DNA of 64,000 nucleotides, from positions 1 through 64,000 of the forward strand of contig JAMPIJ010000004.1 of the NCBI GenBank assembly GCA_023662905.1, written 5' to 3'. The translations under genes and the position numbers were made by a program. The stretch comes from Fusobacterium sp. (GTDB lineage: Bacteria > Cyanobacteriota > Vampirovibrionia > Gastranaerophilales > Gastranaerophilaceae). Shown here piece after piece: positions 19,101 through 27,440 of the stretch (positions within the stretch are counted from its first letter, which is position 1; each line of letters opens with the position of its first letter). The notes below the pieces were generated by a model, which saw nothing but the letters and a program-made list of their open reading frames with translations, was not told the DNA's origin and searched no databases.

Positions 19101-21389
19101 GAGGAAGAAGAAATCACTCCTGAAAACGCTCAAGATCAAGCTGAAAATTCGACTGAAGCCGCTGAAGATAGTGAAAATCAAGTAAAACTAGACGCTAAAG
19201 AAATAAAAAAACAAGCTAAAGAAGAAAAAAAAGAAGCCAAAATTGTAAAAAAAGAACAAAAAAAATCTGCAAAAGCTGACAAAGAAGCAAAAAATGCAGA
19301 CAAGGAAGGCTTAATAAATGAAGAAACTGGCTTAGAACAGCAAGAAATTGGCGAAGAAACAGCTAGCAATACCGATCAGGACGAAGCTCAAACACAAGCT
19401 GAACAAACAACAGAAGAGTTAAATGAAGCGAATTCTCTCTCTCAAGAAGTAACCGATCTTGCAACAGAAGCTCAAGCAGAAGCTGATGAATACCAAAGCG
19501 CAACAAGTGAAGCTGAAGCAGAAAATTCTACAATTGTTTCTGAAATGAATGCTATCAATGCTGAATTGCAACAAGATCAAACAAAACTCAATTCTATTGA
19601 CAACCAAATCAAACAAGAAGAGCAAAAAGACAATTCATCAGCTCAAGCACAAGAAGCACCGGCAGAGCAAGCTCCTGAGCCACAACCTGTTGCGCCTAAG
19701 AAACCTGCTCAAGCTCCTAAAAAACCAGAGCAAAAACCAGAAACAGAAGCAGAGGAAGACAACAAACCTGCTCAACAAGCGACACAAGCTCAACAACCTG
19801 CACCTGCAGCTCCAAAACAAACTGCTGATCAAGAACAAACAGTTGCAAACGCACCTGCAGGTTCTGATAAAATTCAATTTGCTTCTGACAAAGAAAAACA
19901 ACCATCACTTGTTGGTTTCGTTGCACAAAGCGACAGCCTTGCATCAGGCAGTGTTTTAGCTAGTTCTCAACAAAATACTCCAGCTCCGCAAACCAATAAT
20001 TCCCAAGGCAACGGCGCTGGAATTATGACACTTAAAAACCAACAAAACAAGAAAAAAACAAAACAAAATAAAAAACAAGAACAAACAACACAAGTTGCTG
20101 CTAACGCTTCTGCACCACAAGAAGAAAAACAAATCATTGCGGCAAACAGAACAACTCCAAAAGCCTTTGATATCAACTCAATGTCAGGTGGAAATGGCAA
20201 ATCTCAAGGTTTACGCCAAAGCGCTCAAGCAATCAGAACTGCAGCATTCAACAAACAAGCAAAATTGAGTGCAATGGCTGTTCGTGCAAATGACAACGCA
20301 ATGGCAAGAATTGCAGAAGAAGCAAGAGTTCAAGCCGAAGCGGCAAGAAAACAACGTTTAGCACAAGAAAAACAAGAACGTATTCAAAAAATCAAAGCAT
20401 ACGCAGGTATTGTACAAAACATAGGTGGCTTAACAACAACAGCAGGTATGATTGTTACAAAATGCGGTACTACTCAATTAGCCGCTGGTACAGCACAACT
20501 TGAAGCTGGTACTACACAAGTAACTGCAGGTACAGCACAAGTTACTACCGGTACAGCACAAGTTACTACCGGTACAGCACAAGTTACTACCGGTACAGCA
20601 CAAGTTACTACCGGTACTACAATGACAGTAACCGGTGCAACATTATTAGCAACAGGTGCTAGTGTAACAACAACAGGTGCTACATTGACAACTGCCGGTA
20701 CCATAATGATTTCAACTGGTACAGCAATGCTTTCTAACCCATTTACAGCAGCTGCCGGTGCAGCCTTGGTCGCTTCTGGTACATCATTAACAACAAGTGG
20801 TGCGTCAATGACAGCTTCAGGTGCAACCTTAACTGCATCTGGTGGTACTGAAACAGGTACTGGTACTGCACAAATTGCTACTGGTTCTGCATTAATCGGA
20901 ACAGGAAGTGGCACATTAGGTACAGGTATGGCAACAATTGCTGCAGGTACAGCTCAAATCAGTACTGGCGCAACTCAAATGGCAACTGGTTTACTCCAAA
21001 TGGCTTCTGGTGTTTCATTAATCGGCACCGGCTCAACAATCCAAACAATCGGTACAATCGTTAGCGCTGCTGGAGCTGCAACAAGCGCGGGCGCTGATAT
21101 CGCAAACGGCAATATCCTCGGTGGTATCACTTCTATCGTTGGAGCTGCGGCTTCTGTAGCTGGAGTTTCTGCACCAGTATCTCAATTAGGTAATGTTGCA
21201 ATGCAAGCAGGCTCCCAAGGTCTTGCACTTGCTAATCAGTTAACAAGTTCAGGCGCTGGCCAAGAAAACGGTAACCAACAACAAAACCAGAAGAAAAAGA
21301 AACAATTCAAACAAAATGCCAGAACAGAAGGCATTATCAACAAAACCACACAAACAAAACAAGCTGTTCAAAACAGATTCAGCAAATAA
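16188..21389 (+). CDS. Giant 1733-residue glycine-heptad repeat protein, unknown
   Basis: No recognised family and no signal peptide. Residues 1-270 are helical, with coiled coil around 170-260. Long acidic, Glu/Thr/Gln-rich linkers follow. Two related hydrophobic modules occur near residues 568-640 and 833-914; each has a Trp-Trp-Asn-Pro core (SGWWNPALIALGIYMINTG and AQWWNPMAIKLGLELIKLG) flanked by Gly every seven residues. A Pro/Gln/Lys-rich stretch (about 1140-1290) leads to a third region at 1405-1680 made of some 35-40 heptads of the type TGTAQVT, nearly uncharged. The tail is basic (KKKKQFKQNARTE). Gly-heptad helices can pack tightly or insert in membranes; cytoskeletal, tape-measure-like or surface roles are all speculative. 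GAAAGGAAAG precedes the ATG; a terminator follows. Confidence 0.9.
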   Translation: MSIDAKVKAIIENRKNNFYDLLDEFKEEGELCFPKSMEPDFAFEAGSDEERIYNTKLARFKALSVRLEANAGLYYTDDESSAFFGCSYDEILGMANNGVSIPDEVLNWAYEMAETAPAESSETVEDGNDAQVLFNTLKQNPSLNIKTITKIFVNKCVEQSDELEAYLDELEPIEKEMETARVEAETKKNEALNNIKNLTKEWNTLQAKLQSGDTLSDEEKARFEELQDLFTSEDKNYQKTIDKTTKNFLEISERISFIGGKANNTYNFGTQTIEAARELAEYEKTTKTGKTILGGLIGSSMNNVLGAMGIIGNKRFSETAHTVGLNTQYFSADVTSVLEEVQVLMQSTADAAGFDINDPSYTVEPLSTDESLDNPAVNAPAENAPTTTDGLSTNEEDETPVDEAPETETTEETEGTEEEQTDEELLEDGERNLEEVDAKSLSMPGIKRLVKEEGVDTEKKGKDALKLVEQLKSQSAAVTEQETEVKEKTTEVKETSEENEQTEGADNNEDAMTEAQNGAEESQNDLEAATEAESLTIDGLRETFKASTKANKKYSKDVDIADDTMKENIVTGGLTIAGGGYMTGVGVTNIVMGNSLIASGWWNPALIALGIYMINTGSVEIGLGSTMIASGTALTVSATEGLEINEETTEKLGVSNENITTATESLDEFESEQLEEVEEDGTESSEETDDTEEPSEDDLRSKDEQLLVDMNAQDNTLSGLKPVVSADGKASSVLGTENVKMTKELEPQIPQLTEEAIAVARAKRDKEAQQASSNLETQAQGEEIEDGTEEVEEEKEKKETIFDQYHNDFTQDKAQNALYSEDIKTTSEESNTGFSLGGQGTGAGAARTSLGLGEIATGTMLIAQWWNPMAIKLGLELIKLGQADTALGGQLLGSGLSLTANSVATVATNAVANARVQESNEKTDESNDKVTEMETEVNTAVDEQLKADEEAAKSEETEDQTQAPDEANKNEEEEEITPENAQDQAENSTEAAEDSENQVKLDAKEIKKQAKEEKKEAKIVKKEQKKSAKADKEAKNADKEGLINEETGLEQQEIGEETASNTDQDEAQTQAEQTTEELNEANSLSQEVTDLATEAQAEADEYQSATSEAEAENSTIVSEMNAINAELQQDQTKLNSIDNQIKQEEQKDNSSAQAQEAPAEQAPEPQPVAPKKPAQAPKKPEQKPETEAEEDNKPAQQATQAQQPAPAAPKQTADQEQTVANAPAGSDKIQFASDKEKQPSLVGFVAQSDSLASGSVLASSQQNTPAPQTNNSQGNGAGIMTLKNQQNKKKTKQNKKQEQTTQVAANASAPQEEKQIIAANRTTPKAFDINSMSGGNGKSQGLRQSAQAIRTAAFNKQAKLSAMAVRANDNAMARIAEEARVQAEAARKQRLAQEKQERIQKIKAYAGIVQNIGGLTTTAGMIVTKCGTTQLAAGTAQLEAGTTQVTAGTAQVTTGTAQVTTGTAQVTTGTAQVTTGTTMTVTGATLLATGASVTTTGATLTTAGTIMISTGTAMLSNPFTAAAGAALVASGTSLTTSGASMTASGATLTASGGTETGTGTAQIATGSALIGTGSGTLGTGMATIAAGTAQISTGATQMATGLLQMASGVSLIGTGSTIQTIGTIVSAAGAATSAGADIANGNILGGITSIVGAAASVAGVSAPVSQLGNVAMQAGSQGLALANQLTSSGAGQENGNQQQNQKKKKQFKQNARTEGIINKTTQTKQAVQNRFSK
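20529..20612 (+). repeat. Four perfect 21-bp tandem repeats inside the giant gene
   Basis: The unit GGTACAGCACAAGTTACTACC occurs four times without mismatch and encodes the heptad GTAQVTT. The DNA identity shows recent expansion or gene conversion within a wider, more diverged heptad array. Unit number changes would keep the frame. Confidence 0.95.
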
Positions 21390-21391
21390 TC

Positions 21392-21421
21392 AAAAGGGCG
21401 TCAGAAACGACGCCCTTTTTT
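21392..21421. terminator. Bidirectional terminator between the giant gene and mtnA
   Basis: GGGCGTC / GACGCCC stem extended by AAAA/TTTT pairs, 6-base loop, T run on the plus side. Confidence 0.88.
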
Positions 21422-21423
21422 CG

Positions 21424-22482
21424 TTAATTCTTAAACGCTTCTGCGATTGATTTCTTATAATCTGGTCTTAAAATACCTTTTTCCGTGATGATTCCGGCAA
21501 TCAACTCGTGAGGTGTTACGTCAAATCCCGGGTTTATTACGTTAACTTCTTTCGCACAGATAATTTTGCCGTTAATATGCGTAACTTCTTCTCTGTCACG
21601 TTCTTCAATAACGATTTCATCACCGCTTGCGATTGATGTATCAATTGTTGAAAGCGGTGCCGCTACGTAAAACGGTACATTATGGTATTTTGCCGCAATC
21701 GCAACAGTGTAAGTTCCGATTTTGTTTGCCGCGTCGCCGTTTGCAGCGATTCTATCTGCCCCAACAACGACCATATCTATCATACCTTTTTTCATAAAAT
21801 ATGAACACATTCCGTCTGTGATAAGAGTCGTCGGGATTCCGTCCATAGTAAGTTCAAAGGTTGTGATTCTTGCACCTTGCTGACGCGGTCTTGTTTCGTC
21901 AGCAAACACCTGAACTGTATTGTCTTTTGCAAATGCAGAGCGAACAACCCCGAGTGCGGTTCCGTAACCAACGGTTGCAAGCGCGCCTGCGTTACAGTGA
22001 GTTAAGATTGTAGCGCCTTTTGGAACAACTTCTGCGCCATAATCACCGATTTTTTTGTTGATTGCGATATCATCGTTTTCCATCTGAATCGCGTTAACTT
22101 TTAATTCCTCAATGATACCTGCAATATCTTTTGTTGAAGCCTCAATAACTTCTTTCTGTTTTTTAACAGCCCACATCAAGTTAACCGCAGTCGGGCGTGA
22201 AGTCGCCATATAATCGGCCTTTTTCAACAATTCCACAACAAATTCTTCGCGTGAAAGCCCTTGCGCCGCAAGTTCCTGAGCGAACAAGATAACCCCGTGC
22301 GCTCCTGCGATTCCGATAGCCGGTGCGCCGCGAACTATCATTGTTTTGATAGCCTGAAACATTTCTTCACCGCTTGTAATATTCACATACTTGAACTCGT
22401 GCGGAATTACGGTCTGATCGACCATTTTTGAATAAGTATCAACCCATTCGATAGTTTTTATTTTTGAATTAAAATCTGCCAT
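21424..22482 (-). CDS. mtnA: S-methyl-5-thioribose-1-phosphate isomerase
   Basis: Converts methylthioribose 1-phosphate to methylthioribulose 1-phosphate in methionine salvage. Family motifs are RGAPAIGIAGAHG near the N-terminus, the catalytic Cys in ILTHCNAGALAT, ETRPRQQGAR and the catalytic Asp in VVGADRIAANGD. Its 352 residues are full length. No other methionine-salvage gene is in the window, but speH at 51988 would generate methylthioadenosine when polyamines are made. It overlaps the upstream membrane-protein gene by 14 bp. Confidence 0.95.
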   Translation of the reverse strand: MADFNSKIKTIEWVDTYSKMVDQTVIPHEFKYVNITSGEEMFQAIKTMIVRGAPAIGIAGAHGVILFAQELAAQGLSREEFVVELLKKADYMATSRPTAVNLMWAVKKQKEVIEASTKDIAGIIEELKVNAIQMENDDIAINKKIGDYGAEVVPKGATILTHCNAGALATVGYGTALGVVRSAFAKDNTVQVFADETRPRQQGARITTFELTMDGIPTTLITDGMCSYFMKKGMIDMVVVGADRIAANGDAANKIGTYTVAIAAKYHNVPFYVAAPLSTIDTSIASGDEIVIEERDREEVTHINGKIICAKEVNVINPGFDVTPHELIAGIITEKGILRPDYKKSIAEAFKN

Positions 22483-22921
22483 CTTTTTCTCCTGTAAAAA
22501 TATTTACTATATAGTAATACAAAAGAGAAGAAAAAGCATTAAAAATTACGCTGACGATGGAAATAAAAATCGTAAACATCAACACAAGGCCGAAGTTGCT
22601 GAGTTTTAACATCAAAACCAACCCGCCTAGATATCCGATAGCGAAAAAGTAACTTATCACAAAAACAAGCGGTAAGAACACTGCCGAAAACACCATATAA
22701 GAAATAAATCCGCTCAAGGCTCCTGCCATAAGACTACTTTTTACCGATGAAACATCATACACGCCATATTTGCGCAAAGTCATCATTACCGGAACACTAA
22801 CACAGGTCATAAGAACAAACACTGCAAGCTTAACTATTACCGGAATAATCGAGACCACACCGAGAATTACACCTGCCAGTGCGCTCAAAATAATAATTCT
22901 TCTTGCAAGCTGTTTGTCCAT
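22469..22921 (-). CDS. Small membrane protein with four helices, unknown
   Basis: Unrecognised 150-residue integral membrane protein. Hydrophobic segments lie at about residues 8-28, 30-48, 65-98 and 108-140. It lacks distinctive motifs. It sits between the TPR/matrixin-like gene (8 bp upstream) and mtnA (14-bp overlap), so it is probably co-transcribed with both. Confidence 0.75.
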   Translation of the reverse strand: MDKQLARRIIILSALAGVILGVVSIIPVIVKLAVFVLMTCVSVPVMMTLRKYGVYDVSSVKSSLMAGALSGFISYMVFSAVFLPLVFVISYFFAIGYLGGLVLMLKLSNFGLVLMFTIFISIVSVIFNAFSSLLYYYIVNIFTGEKDGRF

Positions 22922-22929
22922 TATTCGTC

Positions 22930-24678
22930 CTATTTAAACGTGAACGGCATATTTTCCGCGAAAGCTTCTTTAGCCTGTTCAGAAAGAGTTTCTAACTTAT
23001 TGAATTGTTCAGTTTTATAGTAAATCTGCGCAAGCAATGCGTAATCCATAAGTCCACCGAATTGTTCAACAGAGGATTCCATCAAATCTTGCGCCTCATC
23101 GTACTCTTCATTTAAGAAGCGCGTATAACCAACTAAATACTGGCTGTCTTTTGTTTTATTCAAAGAATAAGCTTTATCCGCACATTTTTGCGCATCGACG
23201 TAGTTTTCGCATTTTATATAAACTTCTGTAAGATTCATCAGCAATCGGTAGAAAGTATCTTTTGATTGAACGAACTGAATCGCATTTTGATAAGCCTGCA
23301 ACGCTTCTTGATATCTTTCTTGTTGATAATAGATAAATCCAAGGTTGAAATATACGCTGAATAAGTTTTGTTTATTGTTTAAAGTTTTCAAAGAAAGTTT
23401 GTAAGCCTCAATAGCTTCGAGATATCTTTGTTGAGAACTATAAGTGTCACCAACGCGAACATAAACTCTTGCTTTAAAATCTGCGTCGTTTAAAAGAACA
23501 ATACTTTTTGAGTACACTTCAAGCGCCTTATCATATTCGCCGTGTTTGCTGTAGTAGTTTGCAAGCGCAATATGCAAAGCAGGAACATCCGGAGAGCGTT
23601 CAATGTTATAAAGAATAGCTTTTTCAGAAGTTGGAGTGCGCTCAACCTTATCCCCCCAAACCTCTTCTGGTCTGATAAGTTTTTGAAGCTGTTCTTCAGA
23701 GAAATCTGCGTTAGTTTTATCAGGAAGAACAGAATAAATCAATTTAAGCGTATTAATATCTGCGACATTAATTTCCGGTCTAACACTTTCGTTTTTGTTT
23801 GGCGCAGGGTAGTAAAGTACTTTATCCTGAAACTTACCGCTATGACCGCGAAGTCCGAGAGAATGACCGATTTCACGCAACGCAAAGGCATAAACAAGGT
23901 CTTCTGCATAAACTTCATCATTACAATCTTTATAAGTTAATTCAATATTAGATTTTGTAATATGTCCATCTTCATCGTATGTATAATATTGTTTAGAAGT
24001 AACAGAGGACTCATCACTGTTGCATTCACGATAAAAATCTGCCGGATAAGTACAAACAATATCCGCCTTATCAGCACTATCAACAAACGTAAAGCTAATG
24101 AATCCTTGAGTTGTATCCTGCCATTTATTGAACGCATTTTTAACTTCGTTAACGTGAGAAGCCGGAACTTCTGCAGGTTTTTGAATATAAACTTTTAACG
24201 GGAAACTTTTTGGATTCCAACGCTCGATAGTACCATAAGAAAGAACGCTATCGATGTAGTTTTCGCCAACTTTCTGGTTGATAATTTGGCGTTTTTTAAC
24301 CTGCATTTCGTTATTACTAATTGTTGCGAAATACAATTTTTCCGGTAAAGGCTTAATATTAACGCTGAATGTATGATTTCCGTTGGTTTCAGTCTGGACA
24401 TCATCACCATCAATCATCAATGACAAGCCTTCATCCTCGTCATCTTTGTTTTCATCAAGCCCTAAAAGTTCACGAACAGCTTCATCGCCGGCTTCTGCGC
24501 CTGTAAAATCTTCGTTAATCATTTCAGTATTAACAGGAGTTTTCTTAGGCTCACTCTTCGGCATAACGAATTTCACAACGCTTATAAGGCACCAGATAAC
24601 AATTGCAACAAGCGACGCTACCGTAAGCCATTTTATCATCACATTCAAATTATCTTCTAAATCATCACTGAAGTTCAT
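22930..24678 (-). CDS. Membrane-anchored matrixin-like/TPR protein, zinc site altered
   Basis: A 582-residue protein. One membrane helix near residues 18-36 (WLTVASLVAIVIWCLISVV) is followed by an acidic linker. A metzincin-like domain (about 145-320) has the calling-card segment LREIGHSLGLRGHS. In active matrixins this is HExxHxxGxxxH; here the first His is Arg268 (codon CGT), so zinc binding and catalysis are doubtful. The C-terminal half (about 345-580) is a run of TPR helices such as LGFIYYQQERYQEALQAYQN. It is probably extracytoplasmic and may act in protein-protein contact. It heads an apparent operon with the small membrane protein and mtnA, with ruvC just upstream. Confidence 0.82.
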   Translation of the reverse strand: MNFSDDLEDNLNVMIKWLTVASLVAIVIWCLISVVKFVMPKSEPKKTPVNTEMINEDFTGAEAGDEAVRELLGLDENKDDEDEGLSLMIDGDDVQTETNGNHTFSVNIKPLPEKLYFATISNNEMQVKKRQIINQKVGENYIDSVLSYGTIERWNPKSFPLKVYIQKPAEVPASHVNEVKNAFNKWQDTTQGFISFTFVDSADKADIVCTYPADFYRECNSDESSVTSKQYYTYDEDGHITKSNIELTYKDCNDEVYAEDLVYAFALREIGHSLGLRGHSGKFQDKVLYYPAPNKNESVRPEINVADINTLKLIYSVLPDKTNADFSEEQLQKLIRPEEVWGDKVERTPTSEKAILYNIERSPDVPALHIALANYYSKHGEYDKALEVYSKSIVLLNDADFKARVYVRVGDTYSSQQRYLEAIEAYKLSLKTLNNKQNLFSVYFNLGFIYYQQERYQEALQAYQNAIQFVQSKDTFYRLLMNLTEVYIKCENYVDAQKCADKAYSLNKTKDSQYLVGYTRFLNEEYDEAQDLMESSVEQFGGLMDYALLAQIYYKTEQFNKLETLSEQAKEAFAENMPFTFK

Positions 24679-24687
24679 ACATCCTCA

Positions 24688-25155
24688 CTATACGTTCCTA
24701 GTATGACATATTGCAATTGCAATTGCATCAATCGTATCGTCTAATTTTGGCAAATTTTCGGTTGAAAGCGAATATTTTACCATCCTTTCGACTTCTTTTT
24801 TATCAGCTCTGCCGTATCCGGTTAGAACCTGTTTGACTTCCATCGGAGTGTATTCAAATATCGGGACCCCGAACTTCTCTAACACCGTTAGAATAACACC
24901 TCTTGCGTGCGCTACCGGCATTACTGTTGTGCGGTTTCTAAAAAAAAACAATTTTTCAATCGCGGCAACATCAGGCTGAAACTTCGCCACTATCTGCTCC
25001 ATATCGTTATAAATTTCTAACAATCGTGCAGATTCGCGCGAACCTTTCTCCGTTCGGATTGAACCGGATGACACTAATCTGATATTTTCGCCCTCGGCTT
25101 CCAAAACACCATAACCAACTATTGCCATTCCTGGATCAATTCCTAATATTCTCAT
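24688..25155 (-). CDS. ruvC: Crossover junction endodeoxyribonuclease RuvC
   Basis: Resolves Holliday junctions during recombination. The RNase H-like fold shows acidic residues in ILGIDPGMAIVGYG, AIEKLFFFRN and the C-terminal DDTIDAIAIAICH, consistent with the D-E-D-D set. Its 155 residues are standard. It lies 9 bp upstream of the TPR/matrixin gene on the same strand. Confidence 0.95.
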   Translation of the reverse strand: MRILGIDPGMAIVGYGVLEAEGENIRLVSSGSIRTEKGSRESARLLEIYNDMEQIVAKFQPDVAAIEKLFFFRNRTTVMPVAHARGVILTVLEKFGVPIFEYTPMEVKQVLTGYGRADKKEVERMVKYSLSTENLPKLDDTIDAIAIAICHTRNV

Positions 25156-25237
25156 AGAGAGATTATAACAAAATTTAAGCCATAATGCAAATTTTATATT
25201 TTTTTGCTATTATTTAAACACGTAGAGAGGAAAAATT

Positions 25238-26245
25238 ATGAAAGAAAGAATTGTATCAGGAATGAGATCAACAGGGAAATTACACCTCGGTCACTATTTA
25301 GGTGTAATTGACAACTGGGTAAAGCTGCAAAATGAATACGAAAGTTATTTCTTTGTTGCAGATTGGCATGCACTGACTACAAAATATGATAAAACAGAAA
25401 ATTTAAGACAAGATGTCAACGATGTTGTAATCGATTGGCTTGCATCAGGCATAGATCCTGAGAAATCAACGATTTACGTTCAATCGCTTATACCTGAAAT
25501 CGCAGAATTAAATGTTTATTTGAGTATGATTACGCCTCAAAACTGGGTAGAACGCGACCCGACCTTAAAAGATATGGCTAAAATTCTACGCAGTAAAGGC
25601 GAAGAAGGCTTAAACTCCCAAATCAGCTACGGACTGATGGGGTATCCTGTCCTGATGAGCGCAGACATTATGGCGCTTAACGCACAAAAGGTTCCGGTTG
25701 GAATCGATCAGGTTGCACACATCGAAATCACACGTGATATCGCAAGAAGATTTAATAATATTTATAAAACAGATTTCTTCAACGAACCAACGCCGCTTTT
25801 GAACAAATGTTCATTAATCTGCGGGCTTGACGGAAACAAAATGGGTAAATCGTTCAACAACGACATCAAAATCTCAGACAGTGAAGAAGTCACAACTAAA
25901 AAAATAATGACAGCAATCACCGACACAAATCGCGTGAGAAAAGACGACCTTGGCAACCCTGAAAACTGTCTGGTAGCGTTCAAATACTGGCAAATTTTCG
26001 GCACGGAAGAAGAAATCGCACTGACCGACAAAGAATGTCGTGCGGCAGAACGCGGTTGCGCACAATGCAAACGCGAACTTGCAAGAATCATCAACGAACG
26101 CTTTGCACCAATCCGTGAAAAACGCCGTTACTACGAAGAACACCCTGAACTTGTGCGTGAAATAATCCAAACCGGAAGCGCGCGGGCAAGAGGAAAAATT
26201 CAGGAAGTTGTCGGCGAAGTCAGAGAAAAAATCGGAATGTACTAA
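25238..26245 (+). CDS. trpS: Tryptophanyl-tRNA synthetase
   Basis: Class I aminoacyl-tRNA synthetase charging tRNA-Trp. The HIGH-type motif appears as GKLHLGHYLG and the KMSKS-type loop as NKMGKSFNND. The SADIMALNAQKVPVGIDQ segment (usually SADIL) is typical of TrpS. 335 residues, full length. The ribosome site GAGAGGAAAA lies before the ATG. Confidence 0.96.
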   Translation: MKERIVSGMRSTGKLHLGHYLGVIDNWVKLQNEYESYFFVADWHALTTKYDKTENLRQDVNDVVIDWLASGIDPEKSTIYVQSLIPEIAELNVYLSMITPQNWVERDPTLKDMAKILRSKGEEGLNSQISYGLMGYPVLMSADIMALNAQKVPVGIDQVAHIEITRDIARRFNNIYKTDFFNEPTPLLNKCSLICGLDGNKMGKSFNNDIKISDSEEVTTKKIMTAITDTNRVRKDDLGNPENCLVAFKYWQIFGTEEEIALTDKECRAAERGCAQCKRELARIINERFAPIREKRRYYEEHPELVREIIQTGSARARGKIQEVVGEVREKIGMY

Positions 26246-26397
26246 TGCGTCAGCCGGTGTAGCACCGGTGCTGGCACACGCGAGTGTGACAGGCAGGGTG
26301 CGAAACACTACGATAGCGACGTTTCAAAATTAGCGGGTGTTAATTACACCCGCTAAAATTTTGTCAGGAGCTAAACGGCATGGTTTCCCGCTCTTTT
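26246..26397 (+). other. Hairpin-rich spacer between trpS and the ABC ATPase gene
   Basis: 152 bp without an open frame. It holds CCGGTG/CACCGG (26253-26267) containing the palindrome GCACCGGTGC, then CACAC-GCGA-GTGTG (26274-26287), then a terminator stem. It is more GC-rich than neighbouring spacers. No cloverleaf can be drawn, so it is not a tRNA. Confidence 0.6.
26329..26360. terminator. Bidirectional terminator after trpS
   Basis: Perfect 11-bp stem TTAGCGGGTGT / ACACCCGCTAA with 5-base loop, flanked by AAAA and TTTT. Confidence 0.8.
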
Positions 26398-27384
26398 TTA
26401 TGACATTTTACGACGCTCGTCAATAGTGTTATAAATCCAGCAACGGACACAATGAGCGGGCGGGAATTCATCAATCAACGGGTGGTTTGTGCGGCAAATA
26501 TCCATTACCTGCGGACATCTTGTATGGAACAAGCAGCCAGATGGAAGATTTGTCACTGATGGTAAATCCCCTTTTAATGCACAATCACAGGCCTTTTTCT
26601 TTTCAAAAGTCGGGATTGCATTCAAAAGCGCCTTTGTATAAGGGTGTTTCGGATTCGCAAACAGCTCTTTAGCGTCCGCAAGTTCAACGATTTCGCCTAA
26701 ATACATTACTGCAACACGGTCTGCAAGGTATTTTATCACCCGCAAATCGTGCGAAATAAAAATAATCGTTAAATTATATTTTTCTTTCAGGTCGTTAAGA
26801 AGATTAATTATTTGAGCCTGAATACTAACGTCAAGCGCACTAACCGGCTCATCCGCAACAATACAGACGGGATCAAGAACAAGCGCACGCGCAATCGCGA
26901 TTCTCTGACGCTGCCCGCCGGAAAACTCGTGTGGATATTTATCCAAACAGTTTTCATCCAAACCCACCTGCGAAATTTTCTCTAAAATCACCTCACGACG
27001 CGCCTCTTTTGATAAATCCGTATTAATCACAAGCGCTTCTTCAAGTATTTCGTAAATTTTCATCTTAGGATTAAGGCTAGCGTAAGGATTTTGGAAAACC
27101 ATCTGAACCTTTTGCCTGAAAGTTTTTAGGTCTTTAGGAGTAAATTCAGCCAAATTTTGTCCGTCAAAACAAATCTGACCACGATTATATTTTTCCAACC
27201 CGATTATTGCGCGTGCAAGAGTTGATTTTCCACAACCGGATTCACCGGCAATCGCGAGGATTTCACCGCGACGAATCGAAAGGTCAACGCCATTCAGCGC
27301 ATTAACCTTTTCTACTACGCCGGAAACGCGCTTCGTAGATGAATATTGCAAATATAAATCTTTTATTTCAAAGAGGTTTTCCAT
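26398..27384 (-). CDS. Oligopeptide-type ABC transporter ATP-binding protein (OppF/DppF-like)
   Basis: Peptide/nickel-family ABC ATPase of 328 residues. The Walker A is GESGCGKST, the signature is SGGQRQRIAIARAL, and Walker B is VCIVADEPVSALD. The C-terminal OppDF extension has a CxxxxRCP-type Cys motif (CLFHTRCPQVMDIC) that can bind an Fe-S cluster or metal in this subfamily. No permease, binding protein or second ATPase lies nearby, so its partners must be encoded elsewhere. Confidence 0.9.
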   Translation of the reverse strand: MENLFEIKDLYLQYSSTKRVSGVVEKVNALNGVDLSIRRGEILAIAGESGCGKSTLARAIIGLEKYNRGQICFDGQNLAEFTPKDLKTFRQKVQMVFQNPYASLNPKMKIYEILEEALVINTDLSKEARREVILEKISQVGLDENCLDKYPHEFSGGQRQRIAIARALVLDPVCIVADEPVSALDVSIQAQIINLLNDLKEKYNLTIIFISHDLRVIKYLADRVAVMYLGEIVELADAKELFANPKHPYTKALLNAIPTFEKKKACDCALKGDLPSVTNLPSGCLFHTRCPQVMDICRTNHPLIDEFPPAHCVRCWIYNTIDERRKMS

Positions 27385-27440
27385 AGAATCAATTGTATTC
27401 TATAAAATAGATTATTGCAATAATTAAGCACGGCTATTTT

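Noticed and set aside
20529-20612. Tandem 21-bp repeats as a CRISPR or minisatellite
   Set aside because: Units are contiguous without spacers and encode the heptads of the surrounding protein in frame.
20474-20914. 146-residue open frame antisense to the giant gene, with hydrophobic Val/Pro/Ala repeats
   Set aside because: It is the mirror of the heptad repeat DNA; no ribosome site or promoter, and the plus frame is continuous.
26246-26330. Possible tRNA in the hairpin-rich spacer
   Set aside because: Stems do not form acceptor, D, anticodon and T arms and no TTCRANY-like T loop occurs.
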